Positions 25,288 to 34,175 of a stretch of DNA of 64,000 bases are shown here, piece by piece. A program made the position numbers and the translations under genes. This DNA comes from Streptomyces sp. SS1-1 (GTDB lineage: Bacteria > Actinomycetota > Actinomycetes > Streptomycetales > Streptomycetaceae). The stretch's first letter is position 1; the number at the start of each line of letters is the position of its first letter. The stretch spans positions 3,450,501 through 3,514,500 of the forward strand of contig NZ_WBXN01000004.1 of the NCBI RefSeq assembly GCF_008973465.1. Direction: 5' to 3'. The notes below the pieces were generated by a model, which saw only the letters and a program-made list of their open reading frames with translations, did no database searches and was not told where the DNA came from.

Positions 25288-27060
25288 TCAGACCAGGCGG
25301 ACCGGCTTCTCGGGGCGTATCCCGGACTCCACGAGCCAGGCGCGCAAGGGCGCCGGATCGCCGTCCTCGATGAGGCGGAGGACCCGGGGGGTGAGGTCGG
25401 TGGCGCGTTCCCCGTCGATGAGCAGCGTGGGCCCGTCGAGCCAGTCCAGACCGGGTGTCGCGCCCGCGGTGTCCATGGCCGCGCAGCACACCATCGCGGT
25501 CACGTGGTCGGTGAGCAGCTCGCGGGAGCTGCGGGGCGGCTGGAGCGGGAAGAGCGGGAGCGTGCCGATGTCCAGCAGCGAGGTCTCGGGGGTGGGCGCG
25601 GCGGGCGGCCCTGCGGGCGCGGCGGCCTCCTCGCGGGCCAGCTCGGCGGTGATGCCGGCGGCCAGGGCCGAACTCCGCTCGGTCTCCTGGTCCTCGTAGG
25701 GGTCGAGGTCGTCGGCGGCGGCACGGGGCGGGACGGGCGCTTCCGGCACCGGGGCCGGCTGCGGGGCCGTCAGATGGTCGAGGACCCGGGAGAGGGTGGG
25801 GCCGTCGGACCCGGGTGACGCGTCGTCCGGGGAGCGGCGGACGCCGAGGGCGTCGAGGACCCGGTGGAGGCGGGCGGCGTCGGTACGCCAGGTGCGGTCC
25901 ACGACCTCCTCCGGATACTCCTGCCAGCCCACCGGCGACCAGTCCTGGCCGGTCTCGGCCGGGCCGCCGTGGAACAGCCGGGCGGCCAGGAGGGAGGCGG
26001 CCTCGTCGATCGCGCCGGGCTCCTCGAGGAGGTCGCAGGCGGGGCGCTCGCCCAGCCGCGAGGCGAACCCCTCCGCCAGCCGGTCGCGCCGGGAGAGCTC
26101 GGTGAGGGCGGCGACGACGCCCGCGTCCAGCCGGGACGGCCAGCGGCCCATCCGCCAGGCCGGCAGCGCGACCCGGGTCAGCAGCCGGTCCCAGCCCGCG
26201 TAGGCCAGGCCGACCTGCTCCTGGGCGACGATCCGCAGACCGTAGTCCACCGCCTGCGCACGCTCGGCGGCCGCGGCGGCCACCCCCCGTTCCATCTCGG
26301 CCGCGTGCTCCCGGCAGTTCCTCAGCAGCAGGCGCGCCACCCGGCCGAGGCCCGCGCACACCGCCCGCGACCCCGGACAGCGGCCGCCCGTGGCGGCGAC
26401 GGCCACGGCGGCGTCCAGGCCCCGGACGAAGCGCCGGGCCTGGGCTATGTCCGGGTGCGCGGAGGGCCCGGTGCCGGCGACGACCGGGGCGAGCACCGCC
26501 CGCAGCTCCCCGACCCGCATCCACCACAGGAACGGCGAGCCGATGACGAGGACGGGCGCGGCCGGCGTACGGCGGTGGGGGCCGCGCCCGCCTCCGCGCA
26601 GGCCGTTGAGTCCGTCGTCCGCGTGCTCCTCGGGCGGGGGCGGGCCGTGGGACCGATGGGTGCGGTCCTCCAGCCAGCTGTCGCAGTCGGGCGTGAGCGC
26701 TATCGCGGACGGGGCGGGCACGTCGAGCCGGTCGGCGAGGTCGCGGACCAGGCGGTAGAGGTCCGGGGCCTGCTCCTCGCCGATCGTCACGGTGGGGGTG
26801 ACGGCGGGACGGGCGCGGGCGACGACCAGCGCGATGACCCCGGCGGCCAGCAGCACCAGGACGGCGAACGGGGTGAGCACCCAGCGCACGGCGTCCCAGG
26901 CGGGGCCGGTGAGATGCCCGGTGGACGGTCCGGCGAGCAGCACCACGGCGAACGCCGCGGGCAGCAGGGCGACGGCGAGCGCACGGCTGCGGACGCGCAG
27001 CACCGCCAGGGCCCGGGCACGCGCGGCCTGGGCCCCCGCTTCCATCCCCATCCCGGTCAC
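25288..27060 (-). CDS. membrane protein, degenerate M48-like peptidase
   Basis: A 590-residue protein. Two membrane helices lie near the N-terminus (about residues 29-46 and 62-82). Next comes a region laid out like Streptomyces M48-type peptidases: a SPFLWWMRVGELRAVLAPV segment, where active relatives have a PLLW-ELRAVxAHExxH arrangement. Here the zinc motif HEXXH is missing and reads APVVAG (about 191-196). The middle is helical (QAVDYGLRIVAQEQVG, WDRLLTRVAL) and the C-terminal third is Pro/Ala-rich with a final conserved segment. It is probably a non-catalytic relative. GTG 27060 has GAGG 8 nt upstream. Function unknown. Confidence 0.75.
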   Translation of the reverse strand: MTGMGMEAGAQAARARALAVLRVRSRALAVALLPAAFAVVLLAGPSTGHLTGPAWDAVRWVLTPFAVLVLLAAGVIALVVARARPAVTPTVTIGEEQAPDLYRLVRDLADRLDVPAPSAIALTPDCDSWLEDRTHRSHGPPPPEEHADDGLNGLRGGGRGPHRRTPAAPVLVIGSPFLWWMRVGELRAVLAPVVAGTGPSAHPDIAQARRFVRGLDAAVAVAATGGRCPGSRAVCAGLGRVARLLLRNCREHAAEMERGVAAAAAERAQAVDYGLRIVAQEQVGLAYAGWDRLLTRVALPAWRMGRWPSRLDAGVVAALTELSRRDRLAEGFASRLGERPACDLLEEPGAIDEAASLLAARLFHGGPAETGQDWSPVGWQEYPEEVVDRTWRTDAARLHRVLDALGVRRSPDDASPGSDGPTLSRVLDHLTAPQPAPVPEAPVPPRAAADDLDPYEDQETERSSALAAGITAELAREEAAAPAGPPAAPTPETSLLDIGTLPLFPLQPPRSSRELLTDHVTAMVCCAAMDTAGATPGLDWLDGPTLLIDGERATDLTPRVLRLIEDGDPAPLRAWLVESGIRPEKPVRLV

Positions 27061-27332
27061 GGCCGGACCTCACCCCCTCCGCGCTGCCCTGGTCGTCGGA
27101 ACTGTCCTGGCTCTGCTCATCCCCCCACTGTGGCACCCGCCACCGACATCGCAATGCCGGTGGGCCAAGTGCCGGAACGCTTGCGCGGCACCCTAGTTGG
27201 GGCGTCGACCCACGTCAGCCGGTTGGGCCATCGCTCACTCGATGGAATGGCTTTGGGGAAAGGTGGATGACGGACAGCGAGGATCACCCCTTTGATCACG
27301 GTGCCCGCGCCCGCACGCGTCCGGGTATGCGT

Positions 27333-27366
27333 CGGGCCCCGGATCCTGAGACGGATCCGGGGCCCG
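27333..27366 (-). terminator. terminator downstream of purD
   Basis: A perfect 14-bp stem (CGGGCCCCGGATCC at 27333-27346, complement at 27353-27366) and a 6-nt loop, 22 bp after the purD stop. The rest of the 328-bp gap (27061-27388) should hold the promoter of the membrane protein gene. Confidence 0.85.
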
Positions 27367-27388
27367 GACGGTTGGCTCGCTGGAGCGG

Positions 27389-28642
<1,254 letters not shown>

Positions 28643-28747
28643 GGGGTCAGCCTAACGGCCTTCTTGTGCGGGACGCCGAGGGGCCGGGGGCTCGGGAGCT
28701 GTGCGTTCCTCCAAAACCGGCCCCTCACCACAGACCGCCGGCGAGGC

Positions 28748-30922
28748 CTAGTCGTTCGTGATCTCCTCGACGACCGTCGCGCCCAGCTCCCGCACGATCA
28801 GCTCGCGGCCGGACAGGGCCGACTCGTTGAGGTCGGGGTCGTCGTCCTCCGGGATGTCGTCCTCGATGGAGACGGAGGGCGGCTCGGGGGCGCTGGGCCG
28901 CGGGGCCGGCGCGGGGGCCGGTGCCGACGGGGCCGCCGGTGCCGCGGACGGGGCGGGGGCCGGGCGCGGGGCCGACTGACCGCCGTAGCCGCCGGGGGCC
29001 GGGGCGGCGCCGCCTCCGCCGAAGCCGGGGGAACCACCCGGGGCCGGGGGCGCCGAGCCGCCGCCCGACGGGTCGACGATCGCCTCGATCTTCCACTGCA
29101 CGTGGAACTGCTCGGCCAGGGCCTGCCGCAGCACGTCCTCGCTGCCGCTGCTCGCGAAGTTGTCGCGCGCGCCGGCGTTGACGAAGCCGAGCTGGAGCGT
29201 GGTGCCGTCGAAGCCGGCGACCTGGGCGTTCTGGCTGAGCAGGATCCAGGTGAAGCGGCGGCGGTTCTTGACCGCCTCCAGGATGTTCGGCCAGAGCTGG
29301 CGGGGGTCCAGGCCGCCGCTCGGGGGCGCGGAGGAGGGCGCCGCCGGTCCGCCTCCCGGGGCGGGCGTGGGTGCGGGCGCGGGGGCGCTGGGCGCGGGTG
29401 CCGGGGCACCGCCGCCCGCCGGGGCCGCCGTGGGCCAGCCGCCGGGCCGTCGGCCGCCGCCCGCGGGTGCGGCGGTGGGCCAGGCGCCGGGGGCGGGAGC
29501 GGCGGGCGCCTGCGGAGGCGCGGGCGGCGCCGGAGCCGGGGAAGGGGCGGGGGCCGGAGCCGGGGGCGTCGGAGCCGCCGCTGCCTCCGCGGCCGGTGCC
29601 TCCGGGGCGGGGGCGCCCGGACCCCGTACGGCGGCGCGGGCGGCGGCGAGACCCCCGCCGGGCGGCACCGGAGGGGCGGCGGCCTGCGGGGGTGCCGGGG
29701 CGGCGTGGGCCTCGGGACCGGGGGCGTATCCCATCGCCGGGGCGCCTGCGCCCGCGGTGAAGCTCACACCGCGCTCCAGCCGGTCGAGCCGGGCCATGAG
29801 GGACCGCTCGTCGCCGTAGGTGGCGGGCAGCAGCACGCGCGCGCAGATGAGTTCGAGCTGGAGCCGCGGCGAGGTGGCGCCGCGCATCTCGGTCAGCCCC
29901 TCGTTGACCAGGTCGGCGGCGCGGCTGAGCTCGGCGGCGCCGAACGTGCCGGCCTGGGCCAGCATCCGCTCCAGGACGTCGGCGGGGGCGTCGATGAGTC
30001 CCTTCTCGGCGGCGTCCGGCACGGCGGCCAGGATCACCAGGTCGCGCAGCCGCTCCAGCAGGTCGGCGACGAACCGCCGCGGGTCGTTGCCGCCCTCGAT
30101 GACCCGGTCCACGACCTCGAAGGCCGCGGCGCCGTCACCGGTCGCGAAGGCCTCCACGACGGAGTCGAGCAGCGAGCCGTCGGTGTACCCGAGGAGGGAG
30201 GTGGCCATGGCATACGTCACACCCTCCTCCTTGGCTCCGGCGAGGAGCTGGTCCATCACGGACATGGAGTCACGCACGGAGCCCTGTCCGGCGCGGACGA
30301 CGAGCGGGAGCACGCCGTCCTCGACGGGGATGTCCTCACGGCGGCAGACGTCGGCGAGGTAGTCCCGCAGGGTGCCCGGCGGGACCAGCCGGAACGGGTA
30401 GTGGTGGGTGCGCGAGCGGATCGTCCCGATGACCTTCTCGGGCTCGGTCGTCGCGAAGATGAACTTCAGGTGCTCCGGCGGCTCCTCGACGACCTTCAGC
30501 AGGGCGTTGAAGCCGGCCGACGTGACCATGTGGGCCTCGTCGATGATGTAGATCTTGTAACGGCTGGAGGCCGGTCCGAAGAACGCCTTCTCGCGCAGCT
30601 CACGGGCGTCGTCCACACCACCGTGCGAGGCCGCGTCGATCTCGATGACGTCGATGGAGCCTGGGCCGTTGCGTGCGAGGTCCTGGCAGGACTGGCACTG
30701 GCCGCAGGGGGTCGGGGTGGGGCCCTGTTCGCAGTTCAGACAGCGGGCGAGGATCCGGGCGCTGGTCGTCTTGCCGCATCCGCGCGGGCCGCTGAACAGG
30801 TACGCGTGATTGACCCGGTTGTTCCGCAGCGCCTGCTGCAACGGGTCGGTGACATGCTCCTGCCCGATGACCTCGGCGAACGACTCCGGGCGATAGCGGC
30901 GGTACAGCGCGAGAGACGACAC
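28748..30922 (-). CDS. dnaX: DNA polymerase III subunits gamma and tau
   Basis: DnaX, 724 residues, is the clamp-loader ATPase. Domains: AAA+ ATPase (about residues 1-220) with Walker A GPRGCGKTT, a zinc module (CLNCEQGPTPTPCGQCQSCQ), Walker B IYIIDEAH and sensor ATTEPEKVIGTIRSR; then the collar domain (to about 370). Next is a very long Pro/Ala/Gly linker with repeated WPTAAPAGGG units, and a C-terminal tau-like domain (LWPNILEAVKNRRRFTWILLSQNAQVAGFDGTTLQLGF). GTG 30922 begins MSSLALYRRYRPESF; longer starts would run into the SRP RNA gene. TATAAC lies about 10 nt before the GTG, so the leader may be very short. Confidence 0.95.
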   Translation of the reverse strand: MSSLALYRRYRPESFAEVIGQEHVTDPLQQALRNNRVNHAYLFSGPRGCGKTTSARILARCLNCEQGPTPTPCGQCQSCQDLARNGPGSIDVIEIDAASHGGVDDARELREKAFFGPASSRYKIYIIDEAHMVTSAGFNALLKVVEEPPEHLKFIFATTEPEKVIGTIRSRTHHYPFRLVPPGTLRDYLADVCRREDIPVEDGVLPLVVRAGQGSVRDSMSVMDQLLAGAKEEGVTYAMATSLLGYTDGSLLDSVVEAFATGDGAAAFEVVDRVIEGGNDPRRFVADLLERLRDLVILAAVPDAAEKGLIDAPADVLERMLAQAGTFGAAELSRAADLVNEGLTEMRGATSPRLQLELICARVLLPATYGDERSLMARLDRLERGVSFTAGAGAPAMGYAPGPEAHAAPAPPQAAAPPVPPGGGLAAARAAVRGPGAPAPEAPAAEAAAAPTPPAPAPAPSPAPAPPAPPQAPAAPAPGAWPTAAPAGGGRRPGGWPTAAPAGGGAPAPAPSAPAPAPTPAPGGGPAAPSSAPPSGGLDPRQLWPNILEAVKNRRRFTWILLSQNAQVAGFDGTTLQLGFVNAGARDNFASSGSEDVLRQALAEQFHVQWKIEAIVDPSGGGSAPPAPGGSPGFGGGGAAPAPGGYGGQSAPRPAPAPSAAPAAPSAPAPAPAPRPSAPEPPSVSIEDDIPEDDDPDLNESALSGRELIVRELGATVVEEITND

Positions 30923-30979
30923 GCCTACGAGGTTATAGGCGCGCACTGACATCGGGCCCCGCCCCCGGAGCACGCGAAC

Positions 30980-31065
30980 GCCCCTCACGCACCCGCCAGA
31001 GCCGACCTACCCTTGCTGCCTTCCGGCCCTGGGGGAGTTCAGTCAGATAGCGCCGCGTGAGGGGC
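30980..31065 (-). ncRNA. ffs: signal recognition particle RNA (small, 4.5S-like)
   Basis: Read on the minus strand, the transcript is one long hairpin. CCCCTCACGC at the 5' end (31064-31055) pairs with GCGTGAGGGG at the 3' end (30990-30981). The apical domain IV has the invariant CAGGGCCGGAAGGCAGCAAGG, with its GGAA tetraloop that binds Ffh. Exact ends are estimated. A TACTGT about 8 bp upstream (31078-31073) could be its -10. It lies head-to-tail just before dnaX, as in other Streptomyces. Confidence 0.95.
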
Positions 31066-31141
31066 TGCCCAAACAGTACCTGATGACGGGGGCGGGGAAC
31101 GAGTTCGCGAGCACTCCTCAACGTCTTGTATTGTTTGCGGC

Positions 31142-31229
31142 GGAGGATTCGCCTAGAGGCCTAGGGCGCACGCTTGGAAAGCGTGTTGGGGGCAACCCCT
31201 CACGAGTTCGAATCTCGTATCCTCCGCCA
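31142..31229 (+). tRNA. tRNA-Ser (GGA)
   Basis: A class II tRNA with a long variable arm (TTGGGGGCAACCCCT). The acceptor arms GGAGGAT (31142-31148) and ATCCTCC (31219-31225) pair perfectly, the discriminator is G, and CCA is encoded at 31227-31229. The anticodon is GGA in CTTGGAAAG. Confidence 0.96.
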
Positions 31230-31248
31230 GTGCCTCACCGGGCACGAT

Positions 31249-31286
31249 GTCGAAGGGCCCCACCGTTCGCGGTGGGGCCCTTCGAC
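31249..31286 (+). terminator. terminator of tRNA-Ser (GGA)
   Basis: A perfect 16-bp stem (31249-31264 with 31271-31286) and a 6-nt loop, 20 bp after the tRNA. Confidence 0.88.
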
Positions 31287-31436
31287 GTTGTCCGGCGTCA
31301 TATCCAAGGTGGCGTCGGTCACATGGGGCCGTCCATCGGGTGATTCCCGGTGGGGTGGCGGGGTGGTCGGCCGGGCGTCGGGCCGGGGCGGCGCCATGGT
31401 GAGGGTTCCGGTCGTCGCCTTCGTACGGAGTCCCTC

Positions 31437-32012
31437 GTGGAACAGCAACCCGACACCTCCCGCGGCACGACGGGCAGGGGACGTGCCGCGGTCCTGCTGC
31501 TGATCCCCGTGGCCGTGGGCCTGGGCATCTGGTTCGTGGGGCGGGGGGTGACGCCCGATCCGAACAGCGGTCTGTTCGGGGCCCGGTACGACGACGCCAT
31601 GGAGTTCAAGGCCCGGCTGGGCAGCGCCCTGCTCGGGCTCGCGCTCGTCCAGCTGCTGCTGGCCGCCTGGATGTACGGCGTGCTGCCCGGGTCCCGGCCG
31701 GCCCCGCGCGCCGTGCCCCTCGCGCACCGGGTGACCGGACTGCTCGCCTTCCTGCTCTCGGTGCCGATCGCCTACCACTGCCTGAGCGCGTACGGCATCG
31801 AGACGACCTCGCCACGGGTGGCGATCCACTCGGTCACCGGGTGCGTCCTGTACGGCGCCTTCGCGGCGAAGGTCGTCGTGGTGCGCAGCCGGCGGTTCCC
31901 CGGGTGGACGCTGCCCCTCGGGGGCGGTCTGCTCTTCTGCGCGATCGCCCTGCTCTGGTACACCGCCGCGCTGTGGCAGCTCAACGGGTTCGACTCGCCG
32001 GGGCTGACCTGA
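31437..32012 (+). CDS. four-helix membrane protein, DUF6529-like
   Basis: A 191-residue membrane protein with about five hydrophobic segments. Helices carry conserved His residues in AHRVTGLLAF, AYHCLSAYG and AIHSVTGCVLYGAF, a pattern like cytochrome b561 or ferric-reductase-type haem proteins. I associate it from memory with DUF6529; biochemical function is unproven. GTG 31437 has GGAG 8 nt upstream; a longer ATG start at 31350 adds a basic extension with no ribosome-binding site. It is convergent, with a 9-bp gap, with a secreted COG4315-type protein gene. Confidence 0.8.
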   Translation: MEQQPDTSRGTTGRGRAAVLLLIPVAVGLGIWFVGRGVTPDPNSGLFGARYDDAMEFKARLGSALLGLALVQLLLAAWMYGVLPGSRPAPRAVPLAHRVTGLLAFLLSVPIAYHCLSAYGIETTSPRVAIHSVTGCVLYGAFAAKVVVVRSRRFPGWTLPLGGGLLFCAIALLWYTAALWQLNGFDSPGLT

Positions 32013-32021
32013 CGCCGGCGG

Positions 32022-32525
32022 TCAGTAGCCGCCGTTCTGGGACGCGGGCTGCTTGGTGATCTTCTTGCCGTCGGTGCCCAGCACGAACCACTTGGCGCCG
32101 AAGGCGTCGACGCCCTGGCCGTTGGTCTGCCCGGCCTTGGTGTCGTCGGCGAACGTGTAGAGGGGCTGCCCCTTGTACGTCACCTGCTTCGAGCCGTCGC
32201 TGCGCTTGATGGTGTCGAGCAGCTTGCTGTCCACGCCGCCCTTGGCGACGACCTTGCCGTCCGCCTTCAGCGGCGGCCAGGCCTCGGCGCAGGCATCGTT
32301 GCAGGTGGACTTGTCCTTCTTGTCGGACTCGAACAGGTAGAGGGTGTGTCCCTTCTCGTTGACGAGGATCTTCCCCAGGGACGTGTTCTTGGTGGTCACC
32401 GTCACGGAGGACGCCGCTTTGGTGCCGGTCGCCGACGGGGCGCCGGCGGCGTGGGCGACGGTCGTCCCGCACAGCAGGAGGGCTGTTCCGGTGGCTGCGA
32501 CAAGTGCTCGGGCGTGAATGTTCAC
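32022..32525 (-). CDS. secreted protein with COG4315/Lipoprotein_15 repeats
   Basis: A 167-residue exported protein. The signal peptide is MNIHARALVAATGTALLLCG up to about residue 27 (cleavage after HAA is likely). There are two repeats of the secreted repeat family PF03640: LGKILVNEKGHTLYLFESDKKDKSTCNDACAEAWPPL and VTYKGQPLYTFADDTKAGQTNGQG. Two Cys lie close together in the first repeat. The family is of unknown function and is often encoded near redox membrane proteins. GTG 32525 has GAGG 9 nt upstream. Confidence 0.85.
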   Translation of the reverse strand: MNIHARALVAATGTALLLCGTTVAHAAGAPSATGTKAASSVTVTTKNTSLGKILVNEKGHTLYLFESDKKDKSTCNDACAEAWPPLKADGKVVAKGGVDSKLLDTIKRSDGSKQVTYKGQPLYTFADDTKAGQTNGQGVDAFGAKWFVLGTDGKKITKQPASQNGGY

Positions 32526-32621
32526 GGGAATCGCCTCGGAGGATGGGGTCCGGCTTCCGCTCTGGGCGCGCGCGTCACATGAGTCCCAGTAGACAACGAA
32601 GCGGACCGCTCGGCCACAGCA

Positions 32622-32644
32622 GACGGCGCGCGCCCGGCGCCGTC
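32622..32644 (-). terminator. terminator of the PAP2 phosphatase gene
   Basis: An 8-bp GC stem (GACGGCGC / GCGCCGTC) with a 7-nt loop, about 17 bp after the stop of the minus-strand gene. Confidence 0.55.
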
Positions 32645-32660
32645 CGCCGCGGCCGTACGG

Positions 32661-34004
32661 TCAGGCCATCTCGGGCCGCGGCTCCGGGCGCAGGGCCGGG
32701 GCGGGCTTCGGGTCCCAGACGCGGGTCGTGCGGAGGTAGCCGTAGATGACCGAGCCCATCGCGGCGAGCAGGAGCGGGCCGTACAGCCAGGGGTGGCGGG
32801 CCATCTCCAGCGGCAGGAAGCGGTAGGACAGCAGGAGTGCGGTGAACACCAGGGCGCCGTGCGCGACGAGGCGGGCGCCGGCCCGGTCCCAGCCGCGGGA
32901 CGCCGCGCGCAGGGCCCCCTCGATGGTGAGGGTGAAGACCACGCCGGCCACCAGGTCGACGCCGTAGTGGTAGCCGAAGCCGAGGGTCGCGCCGAGGGTG
33001 GCGACCAGCCAGAACGTGCCCGCGTGGCGCAGGAGGCGCGGTCCGCGGCGGGAGTGGATGAAGAGCGCGGTGGCCCATGCCGTGTGCAGGCTGGGCATGC
33101 AGTTGCGCGGGGTGATCCCGTCGAAGGGTATGGAGTGCGGGGCGGTGAGCGCCGGTGCCGTCTGGGGCCAGATGTCGGCGGTCGCCCAGTGGCCGCCGTC
33201 GGGGCCGTAGGCGAAGACCGGGCCGACCACCGGGAAGATCATGTAGATGCCGGGGCCGAGCAGGCCTATGACGAGGAACGTGCGCACCAGGTGGTGGCTC
33301 GGGAAGCGGCGCTCGGCCGCCACGTGGCGCAGTTGGTAGACCGAGACGAGGACGGCGGCGACCGCGAGCTGGACGTAGACGTAGTCGAGCACATGGGCGC
33401 CGACGGGGCCGGTGGCGTCGACGATCCGTCCGACGACCCAGGAGGGGTTGCCGAGCGCCTTGTCGGCGGTGGCCACGTACGGGTCGAGGACCCGCGGCTG
33501 GGTCTTCGACGTGATCAGCAGCCAGGTGTCGCCGGTCTTGCGGCCGGCCACCAGGAGCAGGGCCAGTCCGACGCCCTTGAGGAGCAGGAGGCGTTCGGCG
33601 CCGGTGCGGCGGGTGACGGCGACGACCGCGCAGGCCAGGACGACGCAGAGCGCGCCGTTGCCGAAGGGGTGCCCCTCGCCGAGGGCGGGCAGGGTGCCGG
33701 TGGCCCAGCGCACGGCGAGGACCACGAGGTCGATGCCGAGGGCGGCGCCGAAGGCGACGAGGCGTTCGCGCCAGGTGAGGACGACCGCCATCAGGCCCAG
33801 GCCGGCGTACAGCAGGAAGCCGGACTTGGGCGGGAACGCGATCTCGCGGACCTGGTTGGTGAGGGGACCCGGCTCACCGTAGTGGCGGGCGGCCGCCTCC
33901 AGGGCGATCAGGAACCCGAGGGCGACCACGCCCACGGCGGACCACACCAGCGCCCGCTGCCGGCTGCCTGTGCGCGCGAACGTCTGCGATGTCTCGGATA
34001 TCAA
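32661..34004 (-). CDS. PAP2-superfamily integral membrane phosphatase
   Basis: A 447-residue membrane protein with at least ten hydrophobic helices. The C-terminal half has PAP2_3 phosphatase motifs: NCMPSLHTAWATALFIHSR, whose His is in the central motif, and GYHYGVDLVAGVVF with the second catalytic His and Asp. The N-terminal half has extra helices. It may act on a lipid phosphate or transfer a polar head group, as in the inositol phosphoceramide synthase-like subgroup; that is inference. Start is TTG 34004, with GGGAC 5-9 nt upstream; no ATG or GTG nearby keeps all helices. Confidence 0.85.
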   Translation of the reverse strand: MISETSQTFARTGSRQRALVWSAVGVVALGFLIALEAAARHYGEPGPLTNQVREIAFPPKSGFLLYAGLGLMAVVLTWRERLVAFGAALGIDLVVLAVRWATGTLPALGEGHPFGNGALCVVLACAVVAVTRRTGAERLLLLKGVGLALLLVAGRKTGDTWLLITSKTQPRVLDPYVATADKALGNPSWVVGRIVDATGPVGAHVLDYVYVQLAVAAVLVSVYQLRHVAAERRFPSHHLVRTFLVIGLLGPGIYMIFPVVGPVFAYGPDGGHWATADIWPQTAPALTAPHSIPFDGITPRNCMPSLHTAWATALFIHSRRGPRLLRHAGTFWLVATLGATLGFGYHYGVDLVAGVVFTLTIEGALRAASRGWDRAGARLVAHGALVFTALLLSYRFLPLEMARHPWLYGPLLLAAMGSVIYGYLRTTRVWDPKPAPALRPEPRPEMA

Positions 34005-34175
34005 TGGTCCCGGCCGATGTGTAAGGGGCGATCGTCAGCACACTCGTTCGTGAGTTCGAGCATGGTATCGGAGCGGGGCAAGGGGGATTTATGCGCTGCC
34101 CGAATCCCCACCCCGCCGACGAAGACGCCGAAAGCGGCCGGTGCGTTGCCCTCCGTCCCGGGCCGGACGTCCGGG

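Noticed and set aside
28748..30922. Programmed frameshift giving a short gamma protein
   Set aside because: No A-rich slippery heptamer or downstream stimulatory hairpin was found in the GC-rich linker.
30923..30988. Longer dnaX starting at ATG 30988
   Set aside because: This would overlap the SRP RNA gene; GTG 30922 starts with the conserved SSLALYRRYRP.
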